A stretch of 51,693 bases of DNA. It comes from Archangium sp. GTDB taxonomy: Bacteria > Myxococcota > Myxococcia > Myxococcales > Myxococcaceae. The notes beneath the pieces are model-generated. The model was not told where the DNA came from. It did no database searches and worked only from the letters and a program-made list of their open reading frames with translations. The position numbers and the translations under genes were made by a program. Location: assembly GCA_016792935.1 (NCBI GenBank), contig JAEUJS010000652.1, forward strand, positions 1-51,693, read 5' to 3'. How positions within the stretch are numbered: position 1 is the stretch's first letter; each line of letters starts with the position of its first letter. Of the stretch, positions 1 through 8,793 are shown piece by piece.

Positions 1-1333
1 CCTGACGCACCTGCCGCTGCATCACGTCGGAGACGATCTGACACCACAGGTCCGAGCGCGCTCCGCCACCGACCACGTTCACGAACGCGAGCGGCTTGCC
101 GAGGTTCTCCTCGAGGTGCGTCTGCAGCCAGCGCGTGTTGAGCGCCACACCCTCGAGCACCGCGCGCACGAGATGCGAGCGCTCGTGTGACAGCGAGAAG
201 CCGACGAAGCCTCCGCGCACGTTGCGATCGTCGATGGGCGAACGCTCACCGTGCAGCCACGGCAAGTACATCAGGCCATCACTGCCGGCCGGAGCAGCCG
301 CCGCTTCCGCGAGCAGCTCGGCGTACACGTTGGCGTCGCTGCGTTTGAGGATGTGCTCGACGATGTGCTTGAGGCCACCGGCCGCGCTCTCCTGCTCGTT
401 GCAGAACAAGTAGCGCCCGGGAATCGCCGCCGGGAGCGACGCCATGTTGTGGTCGATGTCGCTCTTCTTGAACGGCACGTGCGCCAGCAACCACGACGAC
501 GTGCCGAGGCAGAGGTGCGCTTCGAAGTCGGCGACGGTGCCGGCTCCGATGGCGGCCATGTGCATGTCGGCGGCGCCGGCTGCGACCTTGACGGAGGTCG
601 ACAGACCAAGCGCAGCAGCACTTTCGTTCGTGAGATTTCCCACGACCGCCGCAGGCGCGATGAGCTCCGGCATCTTCACGCGATCGATGCCGCTCATCTT
701 GAGCAGCTGGTCGTCGTACTTGATGGCGTTGATGTCGCGGTTGTCCGTCACCCACGTCACGGTGATGGAATCGAAGCTCGCGGCCGCGCGACCGGTGAGC
801 TTGAAGTTCACCCAGTCCTTCGGCTCGAGGAGCAGCTTCGCGTCGTCGTACGTCTTCGGCTCGTTCTTGCGCAGCCACGCGATGTGACCGACCGGATCTT
901 TTCCAGACTGCGTCGGAAGCCCGCCCGTCTTGCGCAGCCAGGTGAGCGCCTTCAACGCGCCGTAGCCGTCGATCGCGGGGAAACCGCCGACCATCTTCTT
1001 CACTTCGTCGCACCCGCGAGAGTCCATCCAGATCAACGCGGGGCGAATGACGGAACCGTCTGCAGCGACCGGAACGGTGCCGCTCCACTGCGAGCTGAGC
1101 GCGATGCCGACAACGTCTGAAGGCTTCGCGGTGCCGCGGCCCCAGATGGCGTGCGTGGCTTTGACCATCGCGGCCCACCAGTCCGACGGGTGCTGTTCAG
1201 CGCCTCCATCGGGCGTGATGTGCACGTCGAGCGGCACGACTTCGCTGTCGATGATCGCGGCCTTCGACGAGAGAACGGCGGCCTTCAGACCCGAAGTGCC
1301 GAGGTCGAACGCGAGGACGGTGGCGTCTGCCAT
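1..1333 (-). CDS. FGGY-family carbohydrate kinase (xylulokinase-like), 3' end outside the window
   Basis: Probably phosphorylates a sugar or polyol with ATP in the cytoplasm. The ATG at 1333 opens with MADATVLAFDLGTSGLKAAV, the FGGY N-terminal phosphate-binding motif (DLGTSGLKA, about residues 10-18). Later come the kinase-typical LIWMDSRG segment (about 100), GAADMHMAAIGAG (about 250) and VVGGGARSDLWCQI (about 425), which is the C-terminal adenosine-binding glycine motif. At least 444 codons are present; family members are about 490-510, so roughly the last 50 residues lie beyond position 1. Xylulokinase is the nearest type by motif, but the sugar cannot be fixed from the sequence. It is divergent from the universal stress gene, with about 140 bp between them. 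Confidence 0.88.
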   Translation of the reverse strand, partial: MADATVLAFDLGTSGLKAAVLSSKAAIIDSEVVPLDVHITPDGGAEQHPSDWWAAMVKATHAIWGRGTAKPSDVVGIALSSQWSGTVPVAADGSVIRPALIWMDSRGCDEVKKMVGGFPAIDGYGALKALTWLRKTGGLPTQSGKDPVGHIAWLRKNEPKTYDDAKLLLEPKDWVNFKLTGRAAASFDSITVTWVTDNRDINAIKYDDQLLKMSGIDRVKMPELIAPAAVVGNLTNESAAALGLSTSVKVAAGAADMHMAAIGAGTVADFEAHLCLGTSSWLLAHVPFKKSDIDHNMASLPAAIPGRYLFCNEQESAAGGLKHIVEHILKRSDANVYAELLAEAAAAPAGSDGLMYLPWLHGERSPIDDRNVRGGFVGFSLSHERSHLVRAVLEGVALNTRWLQTHLEENLGKPLAFVNVVGGGARSDLWCQIVSDVMQRQVRQ

Positions 1334-1473
1334 GACCGCGCGACTAGCACGGCCCGCTCCGCGGTTCGCGCAAAGCCTGCGAGCAGCTCATCGTGCGACG
1401 GCAGCCCTTGCGCCCTGCTGCGCCACAACCTGCGAGATCACGGCTGGCCCGCCGCGCGCATCAGCATCGCCGC

Positions 1474-1911
1474 ATGGTGCGACACATTCTCGTCGGGCTC
1501 GATGGCTCAGCATCGTCGGTCGCGGCAGCAGGCAAGGCGCTCTCGCTGGCGGAGCAGCTCAAGGCGCAGGTGACGCTGCTCTTCGTGCTCCAGCCGCCGC
1601 AGGTCATCCCCATCGGGCCGTTGTCTGGCTACGTCACCACCGGACTCCCGCAGTCGCAGGAGAACGTCGAGCGCGCGGAGGCGGTCATCTCGCAGGTCAA
1701 GATGACGCGGCCCAACCTCGAGATTCATTCGCGCGTCGAGTTCGGCGTTCCGGCGGAGATCATCTGCCAGCAGGCCGAGAACTCGGGAGTCGATCTCATC
1801 GTGGTCGGCGCGCGCGGCCTCAACACTGCGCAGCGGTTCCTGCTCGGCTCGGTGAGCGATCGCGTGGTGCACACCTCGACGGTGCCGGTGATGGTCGTGC
1901 GCTCGTCGTGA
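1474..1911 (+). CDS. Universal stress protein (UspA family), ATP-binding type
   Basis: A 145-residue single-domain Usp protein beginning MVRHILVGLDGS, the first beta strand and nucleotide-contacting Asp of the family. The C-terminal part has VVGARGLNTAQRFLLGS, which fits the G-x2-G-x9-G-S motif of ATP-binding Usp proteins, followed by VVHTSTVPVMVV, the usual last strand. In-frame codons continue upstream to 1393 but encode Arg/Ala-rich sequence unlike the family, so the ATG at 1474 is preferred. It is cytoplasmic and likely a stress modulator; no partner is indicated. It ends about 30 bp before the dioxygenase gene and may be co-transcribed with it. Confidence 0.93.
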   Translation: MVRHILVGLDGSASSVAAAGKALSLAEQLKAQVTLLFVLQPPQVIPIGPLSGYVTTGLPQSQENVERAEAVISQVKMTRPNLEIHSRVEFGVPAEIICQQAENSGVDLIVVGARGLNTAQRFLLGSVSDRVVHTSTVPVMVVRSS

Positions 1912-1942
1912 AGAGCCCGGAAAGAGCGTGTATGACGCGCGC

Positions 1943-3109
1943 ATGATTGAGCGCATCGTCAACGGGTTCGTCCCCAGGAAGCACCACATTCAATTGAAGG
2001 ACGAGACGGGTCACCTGCACTTCGAGCACTGCATCACGCAGGAAGGCTTCGACGCGCCGTACACCATCACGTACCACCGCAACGCTCCGCACCGGCAGCT
2101 CAACGCGCCGACGACCCACGGCTGGCTCCCTCGTGAAGCGGCCTCGAGCGTCTCGAAGGAATTGAAGAAGCGTCACTTCCTGTCGCAGAAACTCGACGCG
2201 AGCCCGAAGTCGCCGCTCGATGCGCGCATTCCGATTCTCTTCAACGCCGACGTGACGATTGGCGTGCTCAAGCCGACCACTGAAGACACCGCGTATTTCA
2301 ACAACGGCGACGGAGACGACCTCTTCTACATCCACCAGGGCGGCGGCACGCTGCGCACGCTCCTGGGCGACGTGGAATTCAACGAAGGAGACTACGTCTA
2401 CGTGCCGCGCGGAATCCTGCACCGCTTCATCCCGAAGAAGGGCGTGGACCAGTGGTGGGTGTGGGTCGAGTGTCGCGGCGGCGTTCACATTCCGCGGCAG
2501 TGGCGCAACCAGGTCGGCCAGCTGCGAATGGACGCTCCGTATTGCCATCGCGATTTCCGCGCGCCCGCGTTCCTGGATCCGCGCGATGAGGGAATCCGGG
2601 AGACGGTCGTGAAACGGGGCGACGTGTTCCACGGCTTCACCACGAAGGAAGCGCCGCTCGACGTCGTCGGTTGGGACGGGAGCGTGTACCCCTGGGCGTT
2701 CCACATTCTGAACTTCCAGCCGCGCGTGGGGCTGACGCACTTGCCGCCGACGTGGCACGGCACGTTCGCGACGCGTGGAGCGTTGATCTGCTCCTTCGTT
2801 CCGCGCCCGACCGATTTTCATCCCGAGGCGATTCCGTGCCCGTATCCGCACTCGTCGGTCGACGTGGACGAGTTCATCTTCTATTGCAAAGGCAACTTCA
2901 CCTCGCGGAAGGGCGTGTCTCCGGGCTCGATGAGCTACCACCCCGCGGGCATTCCGCACGGTCCGCACCCCGGCAGCTACGAGGGGAGCATCGGCCACAA
3001 GGAAACGAACGAGCTGGCGGTGATGCTCGACTGCATGTTGCCGCTGCAGCACACGACGCACGCGGCGGCGCTCGAAGATGGCAACTACATGCAGAGCTTC
3101 ATTCCGTAA
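1943..3109 (+). CDS. hmgA: Homogentisate 1,2-dioxygenase-like cupin
   Basis: Predicted to open the homogentisate ring to maleylacetoacetate in tyrosine/phenylalanine breakdown, using Fe(II). The 388 residues fit the shorter bacterial homogentisate dioxygenases. Visible family features are GFDAPYTITYHRNAPHRQ near the N-terminus, the first cupin segment (GDDLFYIHQGGGTLRTLLG and DYVYVPRGILHRF), and the C-terminal HPAGIPHGPHP run that holds candidate iron ligands, with a further His/Glu region at PHSSVDVDEF. A GTG at 1928 in the same frame is an alternative start, and a GGAAAG lies just upstream of it. No maiA or fahA homologue is adjacent, so the rest of the pathway must lie elsewhere, and the substrate rests on family similarity only. 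Confidence 0.82.
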   Translation: MIERIVNGFVPRKHHIQLKDETGHLHFEHCITQEGFDAPYTITYHRNAPHRQLNAPTTHGWLPREAASSVSKELKKRHFLSQKLDASPKSPLDARIPILFNADVTIGVLKPTTEDTAYFNNGDGDDLFYIHQGGGTLRTLLGDVEFNEGDYVYVPRGILHRFIPKKGVDQWWVWVECRGGVHIPRQWRNQVGQLRMDAPYCHRDFRAPAFLDPRDEGIRETVVKRGDVFHGFTTKEAPLDVVGWDGSVYPWAFHILNFQPRVGLTHLPPTWHGTFATRGALICSFVPRPTDFHPEAIPCPYPHSSVDVDEFIFYCKGNFTSRKGVSPGSMSYHPAGIPHGPHPGSYEGSIGHKETNELAVMLDCMLPLQHTTHAAALEDGNYMQSFIP

Positions 3110-3154
3110 GGCGTCTGGAATTGATCGGTGCGCTGCGGGCATGCTGTGCCCCGC

Positions 3155-4234
3155 ATGCGCACTCGGTTTCGCAACGAAGACGACTTCAAGAAGTGGATGC
3201 GGCGGTTGGCGTTGGGAGCGGCGGCGAGCGCTCCGCTGATCAGCGCGGCCGGCTGCGGTCGGACCGAATCGAACGACTTCAGCGTGATTCCGAACGCGCA
3301 AATCGTCGTCGCGCGCCGCGATGGTGGTCTGCCCGATGCCGGCCGGCCGGACTCGGGCACTCCGGATTCAGGCTTCGTCGACGCCGGCTACGACGCGGGC
3401 ATTCCTGATGCGGGCACGTGGAAGAGCATCATCTACGGCTGCAGCGGCTGGGCGTACAACCCCGAGGACGGCGGCAACATCGTGTTCGATGGCGGTGGCC
3501 TGCTCGATCCCCAGCTCTGCATGATTGCTTGCCCGGTCGGCCCCGGTCCGACCGACGGCTGCCAGACGGAAAACAACCTCGACCTCATCTGCTGGTACCA
3601 GTTCTGCGGAGTCGGTCGCCTGACCAACGGCGTGCAGACCAGCGCCTGCGGCGTCGGAGCACTCGGCCGCGAGCTCGCGAACATGGCCTCGCACGAAGCC
3701 GGAGCGGCGCTCGCCTTCGCGCAGCTCGCGCGGGAGCTCGATCGTCACGGCGTCTCGCCGCAGTTCTCTCGCCGCGCTCGTCGAGCCGCCCGCGAAGAAG
3801 TGCGTCACGCGCAGTTGGTAGGCCGTCTCGCTCGCGCGCACGGCGGACGCTTCGGTGTCACGCAGCCCATCGACACCGGCCGCACACTCGAAGCGCTCGC
3901 GCTCGAGAACGCCACCGAAGGCTGCGTGCGCGAAACGCTCGGAGCGCTCATCGGTCTCCACCAGTCTCGTCACGCGAGCGACACGGCAGTTCGCGCCGTG
4001 ATGGCCGAAGTGAGCCGCGACGAACTCGGTCACGCCTCGTGGAGTCACGCGCTGGCCGATCAGCTCGATGGTCAGCTCTCGCTCGCCGCGCGTCGTCGCG
4101 TGCGTGAAGCGCGTGCGGAGGCGTTGCTCTCGGCGACGCGCGAGTTGTCCGCGGCTCCTTCTCGCGCGATCGACGCGACGCTCGGGCTACCTGATGGCGA
4201 GCGAATCAACACGATGGCGGTGGCGTTGACGTGA
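3155..4234 (+). CDS. Lipoprotein with Asp/Ala/Gly linker, Cys-rich segment and ferritin-like domain
   Basis: 359 residues. The N-terminus has MRRLALGAAASAPLISAAGC, a hydrophobic signal with an arginine pair and a lipobox-like SAAGC, so an exported, lipid-anchored protein is likely, possibly Tat-dependent. A spacer of PDAG/PDSG/YDAG units (about residues 55-85) follows, then a Cys-rich stretch with about eight cysteines. The C-terminal half is helical with two symmetric elements, EEVRHAQ and DELGHAS, each resembling the E-x-x-H of ferritin-like di-iron carriers, plus upstream SHEAGAALAF and ENATEGCVRE helices. The start at 3155 is chosen because the longer GTG version adds sequence before the signal peptide. 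The role is unknown; an exported metal-binding or oxidase-like role is inference. Confidence 0.75.
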   Translation: MRTRFRNEDDFKKWMRRLALGAAASAPLISAAGCGRTESNDFSVIPNAQIVVARRDGGLPDAGRPDSGTPDSGFVDAGYDAGIPDAGTWKSIIYGCSGWAYNPEDGGNIVFDGGGLLDPQLCMIACPVGPGPTDGCQTENNLDLICWYQFCGVGRLTNGVQTSACGVGALGRELANMASHEAGAALAFAQLARELDRHGVSPQFSRRARRAAREEVRHAQLVGRLARAHGGRFGVTQPIDTGRTLEALALENATEGCVRETLGALIGLHQSRHASDTAVRAVMAEVSRDELGHASWSHALADQLDGQLSLAARRRVREARAEALLSATRELSAAPSRAIDATLGLPDGERINTMAVALT

Positions 4235-4283
4235 GGTGATTCGTGCACCGCAGCGCGCGCAAGTCATGCCTCACGGAGCGCCC

Positions 4284-5954
4284 ATGAAGCGATTCGTCGC
4301 GCTCGCATTTCTGTTGATCGGCTGCGCGACGACGAAGGGCGTGATCTGGGGCGAGGTCTCGACCGCCACGACGCCGTTCCCGAACGCTGAGGTCGCGCTC
4401 ATCGATTCGCACGGCACCGTCGTTCGTCGCACGACCACCAACGCGCTCGGCCGCTTCGAGCTGCGAGACCTGCGCGACGGTCAGTACCTCATCGCGATGC
4501 AGAGCGACGCTGGCCTGCTCGCACCAGACACGACGAACACCACGACCGTCGAGTTGCCACCCAACGGCATCCGCAACGCGACGATCACGATTCTGCCTGC
4601 ATCATTCGGAGCGCCGGTGTCAGGTCAGGTGCGCGATCAATTTGATCGTCCCGTCGCCGGCATGAAGGTCTGCGCGCGTGGAGGCGAACGCGACACAGAA
4701 CACTGCGTCCTCTCGCGCGCTGACGGGAGTTTCGTCGTGCCGTGGGTGCTCGCCGGTGGACCCGTGTCGATCAGCGCGTGGCCCATCGAGCGCACGGACG
4801 ACACGTACCACTGGAGCGACACGCTCGAAGTCAAAGCCGGCGATTCCAACGTCCTCTTGCGAGCGTCCTATCGCCCATCGCTCAAGCTGCGGGTCGTCGA
4901 CGAGAACGGCCAGCGCATCTCCGTGTTTCACGTGGATGATCGTGTCTATTCCGGCCCCCTTTCGACGCGTGAGTGGCCGAAGGACAGGCCGCTCGAGATC
5001 GCCGCTGAAGGCTACGCGACCGAGTTCGTTACGTTGCCGTCGATGAATCCCGAAGGCGACGTCGATGTGCCCGCCGTCGTGCTCACGCGCGGAGAGCTCG
5101 TTCGCGGGAAGATCGTCGACGCGCTCAGCGGAAAGCCGATCGAAGGCGCGCTCGTCATTCGCCCCGGCTCGCTTCGCCGACTGACCGAGGGGTCGCACAC
5201 CTGGTGCGGAACATGTGCGGACTCGTGGGAGGCGCGACAACTGCCGGAGAGCAAGAGCGACGCTTCGGGGCGCTTCGAGCTTCGCCTCACACCCACGCAG
5301 CGCGAACTCCGCGTGATGGCCACCGACTACCGGACCCTGACGATTCGCCGGGAAGGAACCGAGCTCGTCGTGAAGCTCGATCGCGGCGCCATCATCGAGG
5401 GTCGCGTCTTCGACCCGCTCGGCGCACCGGTCGCGAGCGCGATGATCGAGACGATGCCCGGGAAGATTCTCCGCCGCGCCGAAGACGATGGGACCTTCTC
5501 GCTCCTCGGCCTCGAGCCCGGGTCGTATCTCGTGCGCGCGCTGACGCCGCAGGGCCAACTGGTGCAGCAGGTCAACGCGGTGATGGGCAAGACGACACGC
5601 ATCGAGCTGCGTGCGACGACAGGGCGCAGCCTTCGCGTCGGTGCCGGTTCAAAGAAGTCGCGCCTCGTCTCACTCTGCGCGGGAACGTGCGCGCTCCCCT
5701 CGGACAGTGAGCTCGAGCGCTTCCTGGCGGGCACCGTCCGCCCCGACGTGTTCACTGACGGCCAGTTCTCCGGTCTCCACAGCGGTCGCTACACGGTGTT
5801 CGTCTGGCGAATCGTGAGAGGCGATGTCGTTCTCGAGAGCGAACCTGTCACCGTGAATGCCGAGGGGCGTCTTCAGCAGTTCGCGTTCTCAGGCATCGCC
5901 CGACGCTCGTACCCGAACGCCGCGCGCCTCCTCGAGAACGAAGCGAGCGATTAG
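4284..5954 (+). CDS. Lipoprotein with four carboxypeptidase-regulatory-like (Ig-type) domains
   Basis: 556 residues. MKRFVALAFLLIGCATTKG is a lipoprotein signal peptide with lipobox LIGC. At least four repeats follow with the CarboxypepD_reg/SpaA-like pattern, a G-x-V start, a P-x-A/E-V strand, then D-G-x-F and a G-x-Y-x-(L/V) end: about residues 13-75 (ALGRFELRDLRDGQYLIAM), 110-165 (ADGSFVVPWVLAG), 265-345 (ASGRFELRLTP) and 370-430 (DDGTFSLLGLEPGSYLVRA). No catalytic residues are seen. Such surface lipoproteins are common in myxobacteria and probably bind other surface components. It starts about 50 bp after the ferritin-like lipoprotein gene on the same strand and could share its transcript. 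A precise function cannot be given. Confidence 0.82.
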   Translation: MKRFVALAFLLIGCATTKGVIWGEVSTATTPFPNAEVALIDSHGTVVRRTTTNALGRFELRDLRDGQYLIAMQSDAGLLAPDTTNTTTVELPPNGIRNATITILPASFGAPVSGQVRDQFDRPVAGMKVCARGGERDTEHCVLSRADGSFVVPWVLAGGPVSISAWPIERTDDTYHWSDTLEVKAGDSNVLLRASYRPSLKLRVVDENGQRISVFHVDDRVYSGPLSTREWPKDRPLEIAAEGYATEFVTLPSMNPEGDVDVPAVVLTRGELVRGKIVDALSGKPIEGALVIRPGSLRRLTEGSHTWCGTCADSWEARQLPESKSDASGRFELRLTPTQRELRVMATDYRTLTIRREGTELVVKLDRGAIIEGRVFDPLGAPVASAMIETMPGKILRRAEDDGTFSLLGLEPGSYLVRALTPQGQLVQQVNAVMGKTTRIELRATTGRSLRVGAGSKKSRLVSLCAGTCALPSDSELERFLAGTVRPDVFTDGQFSGLHSGRYTVFVWRIVRGDVVLESEPVTVNAEGRLQQFAFSGIARRSYPNAARLLENEASD

Positions 5955-5989
5955 GTGACTCACCCACACTCTTGCTAGAGCGGTCCCGG

Positions 5990-6901
5990 ATGTTTCCCAT
6001 CGGTACTCCCGGCATTCCCTGGGGCGCAGTCGAGAAGACGGCCTGGCGCTCAACGCAGACGAAGAAACGCAGCTACGCCGACGACGTGCTCAGCGTCATC
6101 GAGCGGATCAAGCAGTACTTCGACGTCATCCCCTACGGCACGCTCGATTACGCGCCCGACGGCAGCTACCCGCTCTTCGCGCTCAAGAGCCGCAACTGGG
6201 ACGCTCAGCTCCCGCTCGCGATGATCACCGGCGGCGTGCACGGCTACGAGACCAGCGGCGTGCACGGCGCGCTGCTCTTCGCCGAACGTGACGCGAAGAA
6301 GTTCGAGCGCCGCGCGAATCTGATCATCGCTCCGTGCGTGAGCCCGTGGGCGTACGAGCGCATCCACCGCTGGAATCCGAACGCCGTCGACCCCAACCGC
6401 CAGTTCAAGAGTGACGGTCAGGCCGGAGAAGCGCGGCTGCTGATGGACTTCATCGCGCCGTTCCGCGGCAAGTTCGTGATGCACATGGACCTGCACGAGA
6501 CGACCGATTCGGACGAGACCGAGTTCCGCCCTGCCCTCGCCGCGCGCGACGGGAAGAAGTTCGAGGCCGGCCAGATTCCCGACGGCTTCTATCTCGTCGA
6601 CGACTCCGGAAATCCACAGCTCGAGTTCCAGAAGGCCATCATCGCCGCCGTCGAGAAGGTCACGCACATCGCCGAGCCCGACAAGAACGGTCAGCTCATC
6701 GAGGAGCCGCTCCAGAGCCGCGGGGTCGTGAACTACGACGTCCTCAAGCTCGGCCTCTGCGCGGGTCTCACCGGTGCGCGTTTCACGACGACGACCGAGG
6801 TGTACCCCGACAGTCCGCGTGCGACTCCGCAGCAGTGCAACGAGGCGCAGGCCGCGGCCGTCGTCGGCGGTCTCGAGTTCGCCCTCAAAGCTGCACTCTG
6901 A
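5990..6901 (+). CDS. M14-family zinc metallocarboxypeptidase
   Basis: 303 residues. The zinc-binding H-x-x-E is in GGVHGYETSG (His84, Glu87). The third ligand is probably His169 in MHMDLHETTD. The substrate-binding Asn-Arg pair appears as DPNRQF (about 132-137), and the catalytic Glu is in TTTTEVYPDSP (Glu270). These are the landmarks of M14 carboxypeptidases and the related deacylase subgroup. No signal peptide is visible, so a cytoplasmic enzyme that trims peptides or acylated amino acids is likely. A TTG at 5972 in the same frame is an alternative start; the ATG is preferred. It follows the previous gene by 35 bp. The substrate is not predictable. Confidence 0.87.
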   Translation: MFPIGTPGIPWGAVEKTAWRSTQTKKRSYADDVLSVIERIKQYFDVIPYGTLDYAPDGSYPLFALKSRNWDAQLPLAMITGGVHGYETSGVHGALLFAERDAKKFERRANLIIAPCVSPWAYERIHRWNPNAVDPNRQFKSDGQAGEARLLMDFIAPFRGKFVMHMDLHETTDSDETEFRPALAARDGKKFEAGQIPDGFYLVDDSGNPQLEFQKAIIAAVEKVTHIAEPDKNGQLIEEPLQSRGVVNYDVLKLGLCAGLTGARFTTTTEVYPDSPRATPQQCNEAQAAAVVGGLEFALKAAL

Positions 6902-6928
6902 TCAGCGCTGGCGGGTCTGGGCGGCACC

Positions 6929-8047
6929 ATGACCGAAAAGCGCATGTTCGAGTTCTCCGAGGGGACGTCCAACAAGTTCTGGGAAGTCTGGCGCGAGGGC
7001 CATCAGGTCTTCACCCGCTACGGGAAGATCGGCGCTTCCGGCCAGATGACCGTGAAGGACGAAGGCGACGAGGCGAAGGCCGCCAGGCTCCACGAGAAGC
7101 TCATCGGTGAGAAGACCCGCAAGGGCTACGTCGAGAAGACCGGCACCGGGCCCATCGCCACGGCACAGAAGGCGAAGGCGGCACCTGCACTGAGCGGCGA
7201 TCTCGCGGCGCTCGAGCAGAAGCTCCTCGCCAACCGTGACGACACGAAGACGTGGCTCGTCTACGCCGATGCGCTCCAGGCCCAGGGCGACGTGCGCGGC
7301 GAAGTCATCGCGCTCGGTGAACAAATCCGCTCGAAGTCAGACGCCAAGCTCGAGGCGCTCTACGCCCAGAAGTGCCGCGCCGCGCGTTGGCCCGCGGGAA
7401 GCCCGTTTCCGAAGATGCACTACAAGGTCCGCTTTCAGCAGCTCATCGCCGAGCTGAAGGCGAACAAGGAGCTGCAGGTCAAAGAGGCGAAGATCGACAA
7501 GCCGACCAGGCCCGCCGAGCTCGAGAAGTGGAAGAAGGTCGCCGGCGCGCACTGGCCCGAGGGCATGGACGAGCTCTATTCCGAGCTCTCGGGCGTCAAC
7601 ATCGAGTGGACCGCACCCAACCTCAGCGAGGTCAACGGCCGCATCTCGATTCCGTCGATCGATCTCTGGGACCACGACGCCCTCGAAGACGAGCTGTGGT
7701 TCGACTTCACCGAAGAAGGCACCGCGCTCCACCTCATTCGGCCCATCGATCGCTTCGTGCCCGAGGCGTACACGGTGCTCTACCTGCCGCCCGGGAAGCC
7801 GTCGGTCGTCGCGTACCACTACTGCGGTGAAGAGCTCGTGCCGACGGCCCTGAGCTACCGCGAGTGGCTCGAGCAGCTCTTCCGCTCGCGCGGCATTCTC
7901 TACTGGGTGCAGCACGCGACCGGAAAGCCGGGCAACGGCTGGGTCACCGAAGGCATCAACGAATTCGCGAAGATGTTCCCCGACTTCAACCCCAGGTCGA
8001 TGATCTCGAAGAAGAAGTTCAAGGAGATCCCCCTCGACGAGGAGTGA
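6929..8047 (+). CDS. WGR-domain protein with TIGR02996-type segment
   Basis: 372 residues. Residues 1-70 form a WGR domain (FEFSEGTSNKFWEVWREG, then TRYGKIGASGQ), a small fold found in MolR-like regulators and in DNA-repair proteins such as PARPs. Residues about 85-125 (ALEQKLLANRDDTKTWLVYA, then DALQAQGDVRGEVIAL) match the TIGR02996 repeat-companion segment found largely in Myxococcota and Planctomycetes. The C-terminal half contains tryptophan-rich runs (LWDHDALEDELWFDF; YREWLEQLF) reminiscent of SMI1/KNR4-type domains, but this match is weak. It converges on the TPR gene at 8066 with 18 bp between. The function is unknown, probably protein or nucleic acid binding. Confidence 0.8.
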   Translation: MTEKRMFEFSEGTSNKFWEVWREGHQVFTRYGKIGASGQMTVKDEGDEAKAARLHEKLIGEKTRKGYVEKTGTGPIATAQKAKAAPALSGDLAALEQKLLANRDDTKTWLVYADALQAQGDVRGEVIALGEQIRSKSDAKLEALYAQKCRAARWPAGSPFPKMHYKVRFQQLIAELKANKELQVKEAKIDKPTRPAELEKWKKVAGAHWPEGMDELYSELSGVNIEWTAPNLSEVNGRISIPSIDLWDHDALEDELWFDFTEEGTALHLIRPIDRFVPEAYTVLYLPPGKPSVVAYHYCGEELVPTALSYREWLEQLFRSRGILYWVQHATGKPGNGWVTEGINEFAKMFPDFNPRSMISKKKFKEIPLDEE

Positions 8048-8065
8048 CCCGAGCCCGACTGATGG

Positions 8066-8707
8066 TCACGCGCGCAGCCAGCGCCAGAAGGTCCGGAAGC
8101 CGGGCCAGTAATAGAAGACCTGCCACCGCATGCGCCTGGCGTCGCGCCCGCTCGCCCACTGCAGCGCGCTCTCGAGCAGCTCGCGCGCTTCGCCGCGCAG
8201 CTTCTCCTTCAGCATCAGCGGAGCCAGCATCAAAATCGCCTCGACGTGCTTCGGCTCGAACACCAGCGCGTCGTGCAACAACCGCATCGCGCGCGGCCGC
8301 CCATCGCGATCATCGTCCTGCACGCTCGCCGCTTCGAGGAGCACCTTCACGCCCTCGGCCTTGCGACCACGCGACACGTGGAACTGCGTGACCTTTTCCC
8401 ACGCGTCCATGTCGCTCACGCGCGCCTGCGCAATCTGCAGCCACAGGCTCAACGCCTTGTCGGCGAAGCCGCGCGAGTCCAAATCGTCGGCTGCGATGCG
8501 AAAGCTGATCAGCGCCTCGGTCTTCTTCCCCAGCTGAATCAGCAGCGGCCCCAGCTTGGCGTGCGCCGTCGCGTCCTTCGGGTCGGTCTCGAGAATCTTC
8601 CGCAGCTCGGCGACGGCCTTCTTCGGCTTCTTGTGCGTTCGAAAGTCTTCCGCCCGGCGCAACAGCTCGTCGCGCGTAGGAGGCGTGCTCTTTCCGAAGC
8701 CGAACAT
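8066..8707 (-). CDS. TPR protein next to Hsp70
   Basis: 213 residues. From the ATG at 8707 it starts MFGFGKSTPPTRDELLRRAE and contains three to five TPR-like helical pairs (AVAELRKILETDPKDATAHA; ALSLWLQIAQARVSDMDAW; RLLHDALVFEPKHVEAILML; ARELLESALQWA). The C-terminus is aromatic and basic (VFYYWPGFRTFWRWLRA). There is no signal peptide. It is divergent from the Hsp70 gene across an 86-bp gap, and a second TPR gene follows the Hsp70, so both TPR proteins are candidate adaptors for that ATPase (inference). A longer in-frame start at 8743 exists, but the added residues are basic and less convincing. Confidence 0.8.
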   Translation of the reverse strand: MFGFGKSTPPTRDELLRRAEDFRTHKKPKKAVAELRKILETDPKDATAHAKLGPLLIQLGKKTEALISFRIAADDLDSRGFADKALSLWLQIAQARVSDMDAWEKVTQFHVSRGRKAEGVKVLLEAASVQDDDRDGRPRAMRLLHDALVFEPKHVEAILMLAPLMLKEKLRGEARELLESALQWASGRDARRMRWQVFYYWPGFRTFWRWLRA

Positions 8708-8766
8708 GCGGCGGCGGAGCTTGTCAGAGATCTGTCGCGCCAAATACCTGCACCAGCAGCGACGCG

Positions 8767-8793
8767 CTGATCAACCCGCTACTTCTGATCAAC
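8767..8793. promoter_or_regulatory. Paired direct repeat CTGATCAAC in the TPR/Hsp70 divergent gap
   Basis: CTGATCAAC occurs twice, at 8767-8775 and 8785-8793, spaced by 18 bp and ending immediately before the GTG start of the Hsp70-like gene. It lies in the only gap between two divergent genes, so it could be an operator or simply chance. No clear sigma-70 or sigma-32 hexamers were recognised. Confidence 0.25.
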
